Assembly: GCA_903915955.1 (NCBI GenBank)
Contig: CAIWUU010000056.1
Span: forward strand, 1 to 43,446
Direction: 5' to 3'
From: an uncultured Chlorobiaceae bacterium
GTDB taxonomy: Bacteria > Bacteroidota > Chlorobiia > Chlorobiales > Chlorobiaceae
Length of the DNA stretch: 43,446 bases
Shown: in pieces, positions 28,635-39,375 of the stretch
Layout: every line of letters starts with the position of its first letter
How positions within the stretch are numbered: the stretch's first letter is position 1
The notes under the pieces: model-generated
What the model saw: only the letters and a program-made list of their open reading frames with translations
Told to the model about the DNA's origin: nothing
The model's database searches: none
Position numbers and translations under genes: made by a program

Positions 28635-28886
28635 TCAGTTTGACGTACCATCCGTAACAGCCTGAGGCTCATTCTTCTTCAGAATGCCATCGTCAACCAT
28701 CTTGTTGATCGCCTGTGACAATTGCTCGTGGGTGCGAAGCAGAGCAGGTACCGACATCGCCAAAGCAGCAACCTGGCGAATATTGGCTTTTTCTTGTTCG
28801 ATCTGTGTGATATTGACAAGATCAAGACGAATAATACCATCAATCAGTGTAATGTTGGCAATTCCGTCAGCATAGATAGTTTGCAT
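28635..28886 (-). CDS. small conserved-looking hypothetical protein
   Basis: An 83-residue protein that I do not recognise. It has a compact beta-rich start (MQTIYADGIANITLIDGIIR, LDLVNITQIEQEK) and a helical second half (ALLRTHEQLSQAINKMVDDG) with a polar tail. No signal peptide, membrane segment or cysteines. The start is well supported by AAGGGAG nine bases before ATG, one of the best ribosome binding sites in the window. It is flanked by a tRNA upstream and by two tandem terminators about 210 bases downstream, so it is a short, probably well-expressed single-gene transcript. A link to the adjacent hydrolase-like protein is possible but not shown. Confidence 0.7.
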   Translation of the reverse strand: MQTIYADGIANITLIDGIIRLDLVNITQIEQEKANIRQVAALAMSVPALLRTHEQLSQAINKMVDDGILKKNEPQAVTDGTSN

Positions 28887-29000
28887 GTTTTTTTTCTCCC
28901 TTAAAAATGTTTTGTTTTTCGCTTCGCATACCTCTGCGCAGCGTCAATATATTACCGATGCAGTTTACTAAAAAAAAATTTGTCATAAGGAGACGGGAAA

Positions 29001-29029
29001 TAAAAAAAGCACGGGAGCCCCGTACTTTT
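29001..29029 (-). terminator. terminator after tRNA-Val
   Basis: 8-bp arms (29008-29015/29019-29026, one G-U pair on the minus strand, loop of three) are followed on the minus strand by seven T. The plus-strand side has TTTTCTTT, so it may act both ways. Confidence 0.7.
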
Positions 29030-29049
29030 CTTTCGTACATATAGATGTG

Positions 29050-29123
29050 TGGGCGATAGTGGATTCGAACCACTGACCTCTACAGTGTCAATGTAGCGCT
29101 CTAACCAACTGAGCTAATCGCCC
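29050..29123 (-). tRNA. tRNA-Val (anticodon GAC)
   Basis: Read on the minus strand, a complete 74-base cloverleaf: acceptor stem GGGCGAT/ATCGCCC, D-arm with TTAGCTCAGTTGGTTAGAGC, anticodon stem CTACA/TGTAG with loop TTGACAC (anticodon GAC, reading GUC and GUU), and T-arm with GGTTCGAATCC. The terminal CCA is not encoded. Confidence 0.96.
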
Positions 29124-29192
29124 TTCCTGAAAGGCTGTTAATATAGACTTTCAACGCTAAAACACAAAGCTGGCAATCCGCATTTCCTCACT

Positions 29193-30509
29193 TTATGCAA
29201 TTTTTTTCTTTTTCTCCTCACCTGAAAAATACTCCGGCAGCGCCTTGTTCTCAATAGTATCAGCCGTAATACGGCATTTGCGGGTATTTTTCATTGAAGG
29301 GATCTCAAACATAATGTCGATCATCACATTTTCAAGTACCGAACGTAGCGCACGAGCACCGGTTCCTCGTTCAATGGCAATCTTCACCACCTTGTCAAGC
29401 GCATCTTCGTCAAACTCCAGCTCCACACCATCCATCTCAAAGAGCTTTTTATACTGTTTGGTAATGGCATTTTTCGGTTCAACAAGAATATTGCGCAAAG
29501 CCTTTTCATCCAGCATGTCGAGAGTCGAAATCACGGGGAGACGACCAATAAACTCCGGAATAAGACCATACTCATGCAAATCGTCCTGGGTAACCAGCTT
29601 GAGAATTTCGGGATCGTATCCAGTCTGACCGGTTTTCACCTTCGCACCAAAGCCCATTGATGATTTTGAGACCCTCTTGGCTATGAGTTTGTCGAGCCCC
29701 TCGAACGCGCCGCCACAGATAAAAAGAATGTTCTTGGTGTTGATGTTGATCAGTTGCTGTTCAGGATGTTTACGACCACCTTTTGGTGGAACACCAACCA
29801 CAGCGCCTTCGAGAATTTTCAGGAGTGCCTGCTGCACACCCTCACCGGAAACATCGCGGGTAATGGAGACGTTTGCCGATTTACGGGCAATTTTATCGAT
29901 CTCATCAACGTAGATAATACCACGCTCCGCCCGTTCAAGGTTGAAGTCCGAAGCATGAAGCAGTCGGGCAAGTATCGTTTCAACATCATCACCAACATAT
30001 CCCGCTTCGGTCAGCGATGTGGCATCAACAATGGAAAAGGGTACTTCAAGCAAATTGGCAAGAGTCTGGGCAAGGAGGGTTTTTCCTGTCCCGGTCGGTC
30101 CAATAAGCATGATATTGCTTTTTTCAATAACAACTTCATCATGCTCATGCTGGTTCTGCTGGGAATCAATCCTTTTGTAGTGGTTATAAACCGCCACGGC
30201 GAGTGACTTTTTGGCACTCTCCTGCCCCACAACGTACTGGTCAAGCGAACTCATGATCGCTTTAGGGCTTGCAAGGCGTGGCTGAAAGGGCTTTTCACGA
30301 AGCTGATCGGGTTGCGGCTCCACGTTAAGCTCTTTGCGCAGGATCTCGTATGATGTTTTGATACAGCGATCACAGATAAAGGCCTTCGGGCCCGCAATCA
30401 TGCTGTTGACCTCCTGGGCACTTCTGCCACAGAATGAACAAGAGACCTGATCTGTGGTATCGTTAGCGCCTCTTGTTTTTCCTCTTGATGGTTCTCGTTC
30501 TTTTGTCAT
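29193..30509 (-). CDS. clpX: ATP-dependent protease ATP-binding subunit ClpX
   Basis: A 438-residue AAA+ unfoldase. The zinc-binding domain has Cys24, Cys27, Cys46 and Cys49; Walker A is GPTGTGKT at 137-144 and Walker B IIYVDEID at 198-205; the RKH pore loop lies in GGRKHPEQ near 244-251. The ClpP-docking tripeptide usually IGF reads MGF here (285-287), a mild change. ClpX unfolds tagged substrates for ClpP, which is not next to it. The N-terminus has a charged extension of about 20 residues before the zinc domain. It follows the DUF4404 gene by 41 bases on the same strand. Confidence 0.97.
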   Translation of the reverse strand: MTKEREPSRGKTRGANDTTDQVSCSFCGRSAQEVNSMIAGPKAFICDRCIKTSYEILRKELNVEPQPDQLREKPFQPRLASPKAIMSSLDQYVVGQESAKKSLAVAVYNHYKRIDSQQNQHEHDEVVIEKSNIMLIGPTGTGKTLLAQTLANLLEVPFSIVDATSLTEAGYVGDDVETILARLLHASDFNLERAERGIIYVDEIDKIARKSANVSITRDVSGEGVQQALLKILEGAVVGVPPKGGRKHPEQQLININTKNILFICGGAFEGLDKLIAKRVSKSSMGFGAKVKTGQTGYDPEILKLVTQDDLHEYGLIPEFIGRLPVISTLDMLDEKALRNILVEPKNAITKQYKKLFEMDGVELEFDEDALDKVVKIAIERGTGARALRSVLENVMIDIMFEIPSMKNTRKCRITADTIENKALPEYFSGEEKKKKIA

Positions 30510-30550
30510 GAAACAATCACACGTTCTGTCACATTTGTAAGGTATACATC

Positions 30551-30820
30551 TTAAAATCCCATCTTGGCCAAGCTATCCAACAGGTGCTGAATGGTCATAC
30601 TCAACTTTGGATGATCACTCTCAAAATGGTCGAGAGCTACATTCATACGCTCCATAAGAGGGGCGTCCTCTTCAAGAGAAGGCCCTTTTTCGTCAAGAAG
30701 TCTCTGCATATCCGCCCTGAGATTCGACAGCACAACTTCCGTTGTTTCATCGACAGAGTCCACCTGCTCAAGCTCCTGATGAAGTGTCTTGAGGAGCTCC
30801 CTCAGTTTTTGCTGTTCCAT
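30551..30820 (-). CDS. DUF4404 family protein
   Basis: An 89-residue, all-helical acidic protein. The pattern [20 protein letters not shown] at the start and [20 protein letters not shown] with LAKMGF at the end fits the small uncharacterised DUF4404 family. No membrane segment or cysteine. Function unknown. It lies between gltD (24 bases upstream) and clpX (41 bases downstream) on the same strand and may be co-transcribed with them. No Shine-Dalgarno stronger than AAGGCGAGGAT-like sequence is seen before the ATG. Confidence 0.8.
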   Translation of the reverse strand: MEQQKLRELLKTLHQELEQVDSVDETTEVVLSNLRADMQRLLDEKGPSLEEDAPLMERMNVALDHFESDHPKLSMTIQHLLDSLAKMGF

Positions 30821-30844
30821 AATCCTCGCCTTATTAAGTAAAAT

Positions 30845-32320
30845 TTAAGGAAGATGCGTTTCGCCCATCAGAAACCGGTCGCACTCTCGCGCAGCAGCTC
30901 TGCCCTCATGAATAGCCCAGACAACAAGACTCTGGCCTCGGCGAGCATCGCCAGCAGCAAAAATTCGCTCCCGATTAGTAAGGTACGTTGCATCCGTCGC
31001 ACGAATGTTTGAGCGTTCGTCCTGAACAACCTGCAGTTGCTGCAACAGATGCTCCTCCGGCCCGATGAATCCCATCGCAAGCAACACAAGATCGGCGGGA
31101 AGAATCTCCTCTGTACCAGCAACAGGTTGCGGCATAAAGCTTCCGTCAGCCTTAACCCACTCCACGCTTGAGACCTCAACTGCCTGAAGTACGCCATGGT
31201 CATCAGCAAGAAACTTCTTTGTCATCATTGAATATTTTCTTGGATCCTCTCCCTGCAGAGAGGCTGCCTCCTCCTGTCCATAATCAACCTTGAAGGTTTT
31301 CGGCCACTCCGGCCACGGATTATCCGGCTGTCGCTCAAGAGGAGGCTTCGGCATAATTTCAATCTGAATAACGCTTTTGCACCCTTGACGCAGTGACGTA
31401 GCGACACAGTCAGTACCGGTATCGCCTCCACCAATAACAACAACATGTTTCCCCGCAGAGGAGAGCACCGGTTCACGGTGGTCAAGCAGTGCTTTGGTAC
31501 TGGAACGAAGAAAGTTCATGGCAAAGTGAATTCCAGGAATTTCCCTCCCCTCTGCGGCAAGATTACGGGGCTTTGTTGCACCGGTACAGAGAACAACAGC
31601 ATCGAACTCTTCAAGAAGCTTGTCTGCCGGATAATCGACTCCGACCTCGGTACTCTCCATAAAGGTGATCCCCTCCTGCTTCATCAGATCAATACGGCGA
31701 TCAATCACCAGTTTCTTATCGAGCTTCATATTCGGAATGCCGTACATCATAAGGCCACCAAAGCGATCGTCACGCTCAAAAACCGTCACGCCGTGGCCTG
31801 CCTTGTTAAGCTGGTCGGCGCAGGCCAGGCCCGAGGGGCCCGATCCAACAACCGCCACCCGCTTGCCCGTTCTGTTAAGAATCTGTTTTGGTTCAACCCA
31901 CCCTTCCGAAAAAGCGTGTTCAATAATCGAGTACTCAATATTCTTGATGGTCACCGGCGGGTCAATAATGCCAAGGACACAGGAGCCTTCGCACGGAGCG
32001 GGACAGACCCTGCCGGTAAACTCCGGAAAGTTGTTGGTCTTGGTAAGCCGGTCATAAGCCTCATGCCAGAAACCATTGTAAACATAATCGTTCCACTCTG
32101 GCACAAGATTGTGAATCGGGCAACCGCTTGCCATACCACTCAGCATCATACCGGTATGACAGTAGGGAGTACCACAATCCATACAACGAGCTCCCTGATT
32201 TTGCAACTCCCCGGAAGTCATCTCCTTATGAAACTCCTGCCAGTCTTTTATTCTTTCCAGAGGTTCCCTGTCGGCGGGCAGTGCTCTCTGGAACTCCATG
32301 AACCCTTTAACTTTTCCCAT
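30845..32320 (-). CDS. gltD: glutamate synthase, small subunit
   Basis: A 491-residue FAD and iron-sulfur protein of the GltD family. N-terminal cluster cysteines lie in [25 protein letters not shown] and [12 protein letters not shown]. The FAD fold [17 protein letters not shown] and the NAD(P)H fold [18 protein letters not shown] follow, and the end has [17 protein letters not shown]. It passes electrons from NAD(P)H, or in some bacteria from ferredoxin directly to GltB, for glutamate formation from glutamine and 2-oxoglutarate. It follows gltB after 25 bases. Confidence 0.97.
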   Translation of the reverse strand: MGKVKGFMEFQRALPADREPLERIKDWQEFHKEMTSGELQNQGARCMDCGTPYCHTGMMLSGMASGCPIHNLVPEWNDYVYNGFWHEAYDRLTKTNNFPEFTGRVCPAPCEGSCVLGIIDPPVTIKNIEYSIIEHAFSEGWVEPKQILNRTGKRVAVVGSGPSGLACADQLNKAGHGVTVFERDDRFGGLMMYGIPNMKLDKKLVIDRRIDLMKQEGITFMESTEVGVDYPADKLLEEFDAVVLCTGATKPRNLAAEGREIPGIHFAMNFLRSSTKALLDHREPVLSSAGKHVVVIGGGDTGTDCVATSLRQGCKSVIQIEIMPKPPLERQPDNPWPEWPKTFKVDYGQEEAASLQGEDPRKYSMMTKKFLADDHGVLQAVEVSSVEWVKADGSFMPQPVAGTEEILPADLVLLAMGFIGPEEHLLQQLQVVQDERSNIRATDATYLTNRERIFAAGDARRGQSLVVWAIHEGRAAARECDRFLMGETHLP

Positions 32321-32345
32321 ATCAATGAGTTAATCTTTTGCAGCC

Positions 32346-35300
32346 TTAATTACCTGAAACACGTGCCGGGTCGTGAATATTTTTTAGAAATGCGGCCATA
32401 ACTGCTTCGTCTCCACTGAGCCCAGCCGCCTCAACCTCTCTCATAGCCTCAAGAGCACGTCGGTAATCATGTGGCATTACTTTAACAAATCGCTTGCAAA
32501 GAGCATCCTGATCGTCAAGAATTGACTGTCCAAGGTTGCTTCCGGTAAAGGCGACATGCCGTTCAATCATGGATTGCAGCTCCGCAAACTCAATCGGATC
32601 CTCAATGGCAGACAATGCCACCATCTCATGATTACAGTTCTCCGACAAGGTGCCATCTGCATCATACACATAAGCCACACCACCCGACATCCCTGCAGCA
32701 AAGTTCCTGCCGGTTTTACCGAGAATAATCACAATTCCGCCTGTCATATATTCGCAGCCATGATCACCAATTGCCTCAACCACAGCGTGAAGACCGCTGT
32801 TGCGCACGCAAAAACGCTCTCCGGCCATACCTCTTATAAACGCCTCTCCGGAGGTCGCACCGTAAAAGCCCACGTTGCCAATAATGATATTCTCTTCGGG
32901 CACAAATGAGGAGCCTTTGGAGGGATAAACAATAATACGACCCCCGGAGAGCCCCTTGCCAACATAGTCGTTGGCGTCACCTTCAAGTTCAAGCGTCATC
33001 CCCTTCGGCATAAACGCACCGAAGCTCTGACCGGCTGAACCGATAAATTTCAGGTGAATAGTGTCATCAGGCAACCCTTCAGCGCCATACGCTTTGGTTA
33101 CTTCATAACCGACAATGGTGCCAACAACCCTGTTTGTATTTCTGATAGGAAGAGTGGTAAAGACCTTTTGCTTCCGTTTGATCGCCGGTTCACAGATCGA
33201 GAGCAATGTCGTTCGATCAAGACTCTCGTCAAGACCGTGCTCCTGAGCGATGGTGCAGTACCTTGTCGCATGCTCGCCAACCTCTGCCTGATAGAGAATC
33301 TTTGAGAGGTCGATTCCCTGCGCTTTCCAGTGATTGACAGATTTTTTCATTCTGAGCAGTTCGGTACGTCCGACAAGCTCATTCAGGGTACGAACACCGA
33401 GACGCGACATATACTCCCGCACCCCTTCTGCAAGAAAACGCATGAAGTTTTCCACATGCTCCGGTTTCCCCTTGAAATGCTTGCGCAGTTCCGGGTTCTG
33501 GGTAGCAACACCGACCGGACAGGAGTCATCCTGGCAGCAGCGCATCATGATACAACCCATAACCACAAGGGTGGTTGTAGCAAATCCGAACTCTTCGGCG
33601 CCAAGCATGGCGGCAATAACAATGTCTCTTGCGGTTTTTAACTGGCCATCCGTCTCAACAACAATTCGGCTTCGGAGGTTGTTGAGCACAAGCGTCTGGT
33701 GGGCTTCTGCCAGGCCAAGTTCCCATGGCATACCTGCGTGCATGATACTCGAAACAGGTGAGGCACCAGTTCCACCATCATGGCCGCTGATCAGCACAAC
33801 ATCGGCATGAGCCTTTGCCACACCTGCGGCAATGGTTCCGACGCCAACTGTAGAGACAAGCTTGACGTTGATTCGAGCCTCGGGATTAGCATTTTTCAAG
33901 TCATGGATAAGCTGCGCCAGATCCTCAATCGAGTAAATATCATGATGGGGAGGCGGCGAAATGAGGCCAACTCCAGGCGTTGAATAACGAACCTTCGCTA
34001 CCCACGGATAGACCTTGGAACCTGGAAGCTGACCCCCTTCACCAGGTTTTGCTCCCTGGGCCATCTTGATCTGAATCTCATTGGCATTGGCCAGATATTC
34101 ACTGGTAACACCAAACCGTCCGGAGGCAACCTGTTTGATGGCCGACATTCTTGAGTCGCCGTTGGCATCCTTATGGAAACGCGCAGGATCTTCGCCGCCT
34201 TCACCGGTATTGCTCCTTCCGCCCAGCCGGTTCATGGCAATAGCAAGCGTTTCATGAGCCTCCTGGCTGATCGAGCCATAAGACATGGCACCAGTCTTGA
34301 AGCGTTTCAGGATAGCCTCAACCGACTCAACCTCATCAATCGGCACTGCCTGCTCACTGAAGCGAATATCCATCAGACCACGAATCGTACAGAGATTCTC
34401 GCTCTGATCATCAATAAGGTTCTCATATTTTTTGAATAACCCATAATTCCCGGTTCTGCAGGAGTGCTGCAAGAGATGTATTGCCTCGGGGCTGAAGAGA
34501 TGAAATTCTCCGCTATGGCGCCACTTCCGCTCTCCACCGGCATCCAGACCACGATCAACCTTGTTGCCTGTACGAGGAAAAACAGACTCATGACGCCGGT
34601 GAACCTCTTCGGCCACAATATCCAGACCAATACCCTCAATACGAGTAGGGGTGCGGGTGAAATAGGCATCAACGATCTGCGTATTAAGGCCGACTGCCTC
34701 AAAAATCTGGGATCCACGATAACTCTGAATGGTTGAAATACCCATTTTGGCCATGGTCTTCACCACGCCCTTGACAGTAGCCTTGACATAGTTCTTAAGT
34801 GCTACCTTCTCATCAAGCTTTATTCGGCCCGATGAAACCAATGAATGGATGGTTTCAAACGCCATGTAAGGGTTAATTGCTCCAGCGCCATAACTAACAA
34901 GCATGGCAAAATGATGCACCGTTCTCGGCTCAGCCGATTCAAGCACCAGGCCAATCTGCGTTCTGATACCTGCGTTGATAAGAAAATTATGGAGTCCGGA
35001 AACTGCCAGAAGCGCCGGTATGGGTGCACGGTCACTCTCAAGCTCTCCCTTGTCGGAGAGAATGATAATATTGACCCCTTTGCTCGCTGCCTGCTCAGCC
35101 TGACGATAAAGAGCCTGCATGGCAGCTTCAATACCCTTGCCTCCCTGTTCCACAGCATAAAAAATCGGCAGCGTCACCGCCCTGAAACCTGGCTTGTCAA
35201 TACCGCGAATCTTTTCAAGAGCCTGATTGCTCAAAAGCGGATGCGGCAAGCGGATGCGGCGACAGTTCACCTCCGAAGGCTCCAGCAGATCTCCCTCTGT

Positions 35301-36947
35301 GCCAAGCATGACTGTTGTAGAGGTTATCAGCTCCTCACGAAGCGAATCGATTGGCGGATTGGTAACCTGGGCAAAAAGCTGCTTGAAATAGTCATAAAGC
35401 ATCTTCGGCTTGTTTGAGAGCGCCGCAAGCGGAGTATCGTTACCCATCGATCCGATCAATTCTACCCCTTTTTCGCTCATAGCCTTTATCTGCAGAGAGA
35501 TATCCTCCTGGGTATAGCCAAAGACTTTCTGACGCGCAGTAAGACTGTATTTATCCTCATCAGGATTTTTCATCTGCGGATGATCCGCCAACGACTCCAG
35601 ATCAATCACATTGCGCTCAATCCATTCGCCATAAGGCTGCTCCGCAGCAATTGTCTCTTTGATCTCTTCATCCGAAATAATGCGTCCCTGACCCGTATCA
35701 ACCAAAAACATGCGACCTGGCTGCAAACGATCTTTTTTAAGGATCCTCTCCGGTGCAATATCGAGCACACCAACCTCGGACGCCATAATCACAAGGTCAT
35801 CTTTCGTGATGTAGTAGCGTGACGGGCGAAGTCCATTGCGGTCAAGCACCGCACCAATCTGTACGCCATCAGTAAAGGTTACAGAGGCGGGCCCATCCCA
35901 TGGCTCCATAAGGCAGCTATGATACTCGTAGAACGCTTTCTTCTTTGCAGATATCGCATCGTTGCCCGACCATGGCTCAGGAATAATCATCATGGCCGCA
36001 TGAGCAAGCGAACGGCCTGAGAGCACAAGAAATTCAAAGGTATTGTCAAGAATGGCGGAATCGCTGCCATCCTCCAGAATAACGGGTTTGATATTCTCAA
36101 GGGCATTACCGAAAACCTTCGACTCAATATTTTTCTCCCTCGCCTTCATCCAGTTGACATTGCCCTTGAGCGTATTGATCTCGCCATTATGGCTCAAATA
36201 ACGATAGGGGTGTGCCCGGTCCCAGCTCGGAAAAGTGTTGGTACTGAAACGGGAATGCACCATGGCAATGGCGCTCTCCATGTCAGGATCGTGCAATTCA
36301 GGGTAAAACAACCCGACCTGCTCGGGAAGGAGCATCCCTTTATAAACGATAGTCCTGCTCGACAAGCTTGAAATATAAAAATAGCTGGTACCAAGAAGGC
36401 CTGCGGTATACTTGACCCTTTTTGTAATGCGGCGGCGAATGATGTAAAGTTTGCGTTCAAACTCGAGTTCGGACATCGTACCCTTGCCCCACCCAACAAG
36501 AAGTTGCTTGACCACCGGCTCCTGTGAACGGGCTGTATCGCCAAGTGAATCATTGCATGTCTCAACTTTTCTGAAACCAAGAAACTTCTGACCCTCAGCC
36601 TGTATCATGACACGACAGATATCCTCAATAGCACGTCTCTGTGATATATCCGGCGGCAGGAAAATCATCCCCACGCCATACCGGTTATCGGGTGGAAGCT
36701 CAATACTTGCTTCGGCACAAACCCTGCGGAGAAACTTGTCTGGAAGCTGAAGAAGAATTCCGGCCCCATCACCAGTATTATTTTCACAGCCACAGGCTCC
36801 GCGATGTTTCAGGTTTTCATTGATCCGTAGACCCTGCTCCACAATATCATGTGACTTGACGCCCTTGATATGGGCAACAAACCCTACACCGCAAGCGTCA
36901 TGCTCAAACTGAGGATCATAAAGTCCTGCATTTAACGTAACGTTCAT
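32346..36947 (-). CDS. gltB: glutamate synthase, large subunit
   Basis: A 1533-residue enzyme. A short propeptide ends before Cys19 (DACGVGF), the nucleophile of the class II amidotransferase domain. The central domain leads to the FMN domain (about 850-1200) with [20 protein letters not shown] and [12 protein letters not shown], and the 3Fe-4S site [15 protein letters not shown]. The C-terminal beta-helix ([29 protein letters not shown]) closes the ammonia tunnel. It releases ammonia from glutamine and makes glutamate, the main nitrogen-assimilation step. The ATG at 36947 is chosen over a GTG four codons upstream because it gives the usual propeptide. Confidence 0.97.
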   Translation of the reverse strand: MNVTLNAGLYDPQFEHDACGVGFVAHIKGVKSHDIVEQGLRINENLKHRGACGCENNTGDGAGILLQLPDKFLRRVCAEASIELPPDNRYGVGMIFLPPDISQRRAIEDICRVMIQAEGQKFLGFRKVETCNDSLGDTARSQEPVVKQLLVGWGKGTMSELEFERKLYIIRRRITKRVKYTAGLLGTSYFYISSLSSRTIVYKGMLLPEQVGLFYPELHDPDMESAIAMVHSRFSTNTFPSWDRAHPYRYLSHNGEINTLKGNVNWMKAREKNIESKVFGNALENIKPVILEDGSDSAILDNTFEFLVLSGRSLAHAAMMIIPEPWSGNDAISAKKKAFYEYHSCLMEPWDGPASVTFTDGVQIGAVLDRNGLRPSRYYITKDDLVIMASEVGVLDIAPERILKKDRLQPGRMFLVDTGQGRIISDEEIKETIAAEQPYGEWIERNVIDLESLADHPQMKNPDEDKYSLTARQKVFGYTQEDISLQIKAMSEKGVELIGSMGNDTPLAALSNKPKMLYDYFKQLFAQVTNPPIDSLREELITSTTVMLGTEGDLLEPSEVNCRRIRLPHPLLSNQALEKIRGIDKPGFRAVTLPIFYAVEQGGKGIEAAMQALYRQAEQAASKGVNIIILSDKGELESDRAPIPALLAVSGLHNFLINAGIRTQIGLVLESAEPRTVHHFAMLVSYGAGAINPYMAFETIHSLVSSGRIKLDEKVALKNYVKATVKGVVKTMAKMGISTIQSYRGSQIFEAVGLNTQIVDAYFTRTPTRIEGIGLDIVAEEVHRRHESVFPRTGNKVDRGLDAGGERKWRHSGEFHLFSPEAIHLLQHSCRTGNYGLFKKYENLIDDQSENLCTIRGLMDIRFSEQAVPIDEVESVEAILKRFKTGAMSYGSISQEAHETLAIAMNRLGGRSNTGEGGEDPARFHKDANGDSRMSAIKQVASGRFGVTSEYLANANEIQIKMAQGAKPGEGGQLPGSKVYPWVAKVRYSTPGVGLISPPPHHDIYSIEDLAQLIHDLKNANPEARINVKLVSTVGVGTIAAGVAKAHADVVLISGHDGGTGASPVSSIMHAGMPWELGLAEAHQTLVLNNLRSRIVVETDGQLKTARDIVIAAMLGAEEFGFATTTLVVMGCIMMRCCQDDSCPVGVATQNPELRKHFKGKPEHVENFMRFLAEGVREYMSRLGVRTLNELVGRTELLRMKKSVNHWKAQGIDLSKILYQAEVGEHATRYCTIAQEHGLDESLDRTTLLSICEPAIKRKQKVFTTLPIRNTNRVVGTIVGYEVTKAYGAEGLPDDTIHLKFIGSAGQSFGAFMPKGMTLELEGDANDYVGKGLSGGRIIVYPSKGSSFVPEENIIIGNVGFYGATSGEAFIRGMAGERFCVRNSGLHAVVEAIGDHGCEYMTGGIVIILGKTGRNFAAGMSGGVAYVYDADGTLSENCNHEMVALSAIEDPIEFAELQSMIERHVAFTGSNLGQSILDDQDALCKRFVKVMPHDYRRALEAMREVEAAGLSGDEAVMAAFLKNIHDPARVSGN

Positions 36948-37060
36948 ATTTTCAGGCACAACTTTTCATACAGTTTCAAAAAAAAGGCGACAGAAGGATC
37001 ATGGCGCAGAATATAAATGTTTTCAGACAATATACCCCGACTTCCTCAAAACCCGCCAAT

Positions 37061-37804
37061 CTATGCTTTCCCCTGACTGGCAACAGCATCGACGGCCCTC
37101 TTCAGCGCCTCCTGATCCCCAAGGTAATAACTCTTCAAAGGCTTGAGATTATCATCAAGCTCATACACCAGCGGAATCCCGGTAGGAATATTGAGACCAA
37201 CGATATCCTCTTCAGAAATATTATCAAGATACTTGACCAAGGCACGCAATGAATTTCCATGAGCAGCAATGATAACCTTTCGACCCTTGCGAATTTCCGG
37301 GGCTATCGTCTCATGCCACAATGGAAGGAAACGATCCACCGTGTCTTTCAGACATTCACTCAGGGGAATCTCCTCTTCGGTCAACGTGGCATAACGAGGG
37401 TCGGAACCGGGATAACGTTCATCGCTTTTCTCCAGTGCAGGTGGTGGAGTATCGTAACTTCTCCTCCAGACCAGCACCTGCTCCTCGCCATACTTCTGCG
37501 ATGTCTCCGATTTATTGAGCCCCTGCAATGCCCCATAATGGCGCTCGTTCAACCTCCAGTTCTTGAACACAGGAATCCACATCAGATCCATTCCATCAAG
37601 CACGCCCCAGAGTGTCCTGATTGCACGCTTCAGCACTGAGGTATAGGCAATATCGAAGACAAATCCAGCCTCCTGGAGCAGTTTACCAGCATTTCCAGCC
37701 TCCAGTCTCCCCTGTTCACTCAGATCAATGTCATACCATCCAGTAAATCGGTTCTCACGGTTCCACTGACTCTCTCCATGCCGCAACAAGACAAGTTTTA
37801 TCAT
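37061..37804 (-). CDS. gpmA: phosphoglycerate mutase, 2,3-bisphosphoglycerate-dependent
   Basis: A 247-residue histidine-phosphatase-fold enzyme that interconverts 3- and 2-phosphoglycerate. [20 protein letters not shown] carries the phosphorylated His9; the catalytic Glu is in [14 protein letters not shown] and the second His in [26 protein letters not shown] before the ATG at 37804 settles the start; the frame is open for 32 codons upstream but that stretch is not conserved-looking. In a green sulfur bacterium it connects carbon fixation products to sugar synthesis. It precedes gltB on the same strand by about 113 bases. Confidence 0.96.
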   Translation of the reverse strand: MIKLVLLRHGESQWNRENRFTGWYDIDLSEQGRLEAGNAGKLLQEAGFVFDIAYTSVLKRAIRTLWGVLDGMDLMWIPVFKNWRLNERHYGALQGLNKSETSQKYGEEQVLVWRRSYDTPPPALEKSDERYPGSDPRYATLTEEEIPLSECLKDTVDRFLPLWHETIAPEIRKGRKVIIAAHGNSLRALVKYLDNISEEDIVGLNIPTGIPLVYELDDNLKPLKSYYLGDQEALKRAVDAVASQGKA

Positions 37805-38118
37805 AGCAAGCTCTCCCTTTTCTGGATTTTTTTTATTCCGAAAATTTCTCATTTCCGGTTGTTTGGTCCGCAATTTAATATTCTCTGCACCTTTTCTCAA
37901 ACTTCATCCTCTCCCGAGAGCTAAAGTTTACTCAAGAAGAGACGGAATAGTTGAAAAGAGGGAGGTTTTCAAAGAATTCACTGTAGATTTATAAACTGAA
38001 ATGTGATATCTTAGATCATTTTTGGCGCAGGATTGCAAGGCCGCCACAAGTGTGCTTGCCCCCTGTTCCCAGTGGTAGTGATTGATCTGTAAATGCTCTT
38101 ATACTGATTTAAACGACA
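37805..38118. other. 314-base divergent intergenic region
   Basis: It lies between gpmA (minus) and the nitronate-monooxygenase-like gene (plus). AT-rich in the middle, with no gene and no strong inverted repeat. Both promoters should be here, but I could not pick a convincing -35/-10 pair for either. Confidence 0.4.
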
Positions 38119-39375
38119 ATGAACGTAGACAATTTCAGGCTCCAACTAGGTGGAAAAGAGTATGTCCCCATCATTATTGGGGGTATGGGGGTAAATATTT
38201 CGACAACCGAACTTGCTCTTGCTGCTGAAAAACTGGGTGGTATAGGCCATATTTCTGACGCTTTGGTTACCTACGTCTGTGACAGGATTTTCAGTACCTC
38301 TTTCGTAAGCCGGAAGAGAAAAAAATACGCTCAATACAGCGGCACTCCCGACAAATCAGCAGTGCTGTTTGACCTTGAAGAGCTCGCTGAAGCACAAAAA
38401 AAGTATATCGAGCACACCATCTCCCAGAAAACAGGCAAGGGCGCTGTTTTTCTGAACTGTATGGAAAAGTTGACCATGAACAGCGGCATTGAGACGTTGA
38501 AAGCAAGACTTTCGGCGGCAATGGATGCCGGTATTGACGGACTGACCCTGGCGGCAGGCCTGAATCTCAGAACGCTTGATCTTATCCAGGATCACCCAAG
38601 ATTCCGTGATGTCAACATAGGTATTATTATCTCCTCTGTCAGGGCACTCGCCATATTCCTCAAACGCGCCATACGCCTGAACAGAGTGCCGGACTACATT
38701 ATTGTTGAGGGACCACTTGCCGGGGGGCACCTGGGGTTCGGGCCTGCCGACTGGCACACCTTTGATCTCAAAACAATTTTTTCGGAAGTTCTTGCGTTTC
38801 TTAAAAAAGAGGGGCTGAATATTCCGGTTATCCCGGCAGGTGGTATTTTTACAGGCAGTGATGCTGTCGATTATCTCCAAATGGGGGCTGGCGGGGTGCA
38901 AGTTGCAACCCGCTTTACCATCAGCAAGGAGGCAGGCCTGCCTGCTGATGTCAAACAGAACTATATCAATGCCCGAGAGGAGGATATCGTCGTCAATATG
39001 GCCTCTACCACAGGCTATCCCATGCGCATGCTCACCTCGTCACCAACCCTGCGCTACGCAATAAAACCCAACTGCGAGGGGCTGGGCTATCTCCTTGAAA
39101 ACGGTGGAAAGTGCACCTATATCGACGAATATTACAACGCCCTGGCAGAAAGAAAGGCAGGCGAACCGCTTGTTGTAAAGGAGAAAACCTGTCTCTGTAC
39201 CGGTATGGCAAATTATGACTGCTGGACATGCGGCCATACCACTTACCGCCTCAAGGAGACAACCATCCTTCTGCCGAATGGAAAATGGCAGCTCCCCAGG
39301 GCAGAAGATATTTTTAATGACTATCAGTTCAGCCGCGACCACTCCATCATGCGTCCAGAACCAGAGGTAACATGA
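38119..39375 (+). CDS. nitronate monooxygenase-like flavoprotein
   Basis: A 418-residue FMN TIM-barrel protein of the nitronate monooxygenase / 2-nitropropane dioxygenase family. The barrel starts with VPIIIGGMGVNISTTELALA; the phosphate-binding region has VEGPLAGGHLGFG and VIPAGGIFTGSDAVDYLQMG, then GVQVATRFTISKE. Beyond the barrel a C-terminal extension carries Cys358, Cys360, Cys368 and Cys371 (CXC-X7-CX2C), which could bind zinc or an iron-sulfur cluster and is not part of the classical fungal enzyme. Substrate unknown: these enzymes are often annotated by fold only, and a FabK-like enoyl reductase is an alternative. Its stop overlaps the start of the next gene by four bases (ATGA). Confidence 0.75.
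   Translation: MNVDNFRLQLGGKEYVPIIIGGMGVNISTTELALAAEKLGGIGHISDALVTYVCDRIFSTSFVSRKRKKYAQYSGTPDKSAVLFDLEELAEAQKKYIEHTISQKTGKGAVFLNCMEKLTMNSGIETLKARLSAAMDAGIDGLTLAAGLNLRTLDLIQDHPRFRDVNIGIIISSVRALAIFLKRAIRLNRVPDYIIVEGPLAGGHLGFGPADWHTFDLKTIFSEVLAFLKKEGLNIPVIPAGGIFTGSDAVDYLQMGAGGVQVATRFTISKEAGLPADVKQNYINAREEDIVVNMASTTGYPMRMLTSSPTLRYAIKPNCEGLGYLLENGGKCTYIDEYYNALAERKAGEPLVVKEKTCLCTGMANYDCWTCGHTTYRLKETTILLPNGKWQLPRAEDIFNDYQFSRDHSIMRPEPEVT

Noticed and set aside
31445-32401. 318-codon frame antisense to gltD
   Set aside because: Shadow of a well-supported gene; no ribosome binding site or domain.
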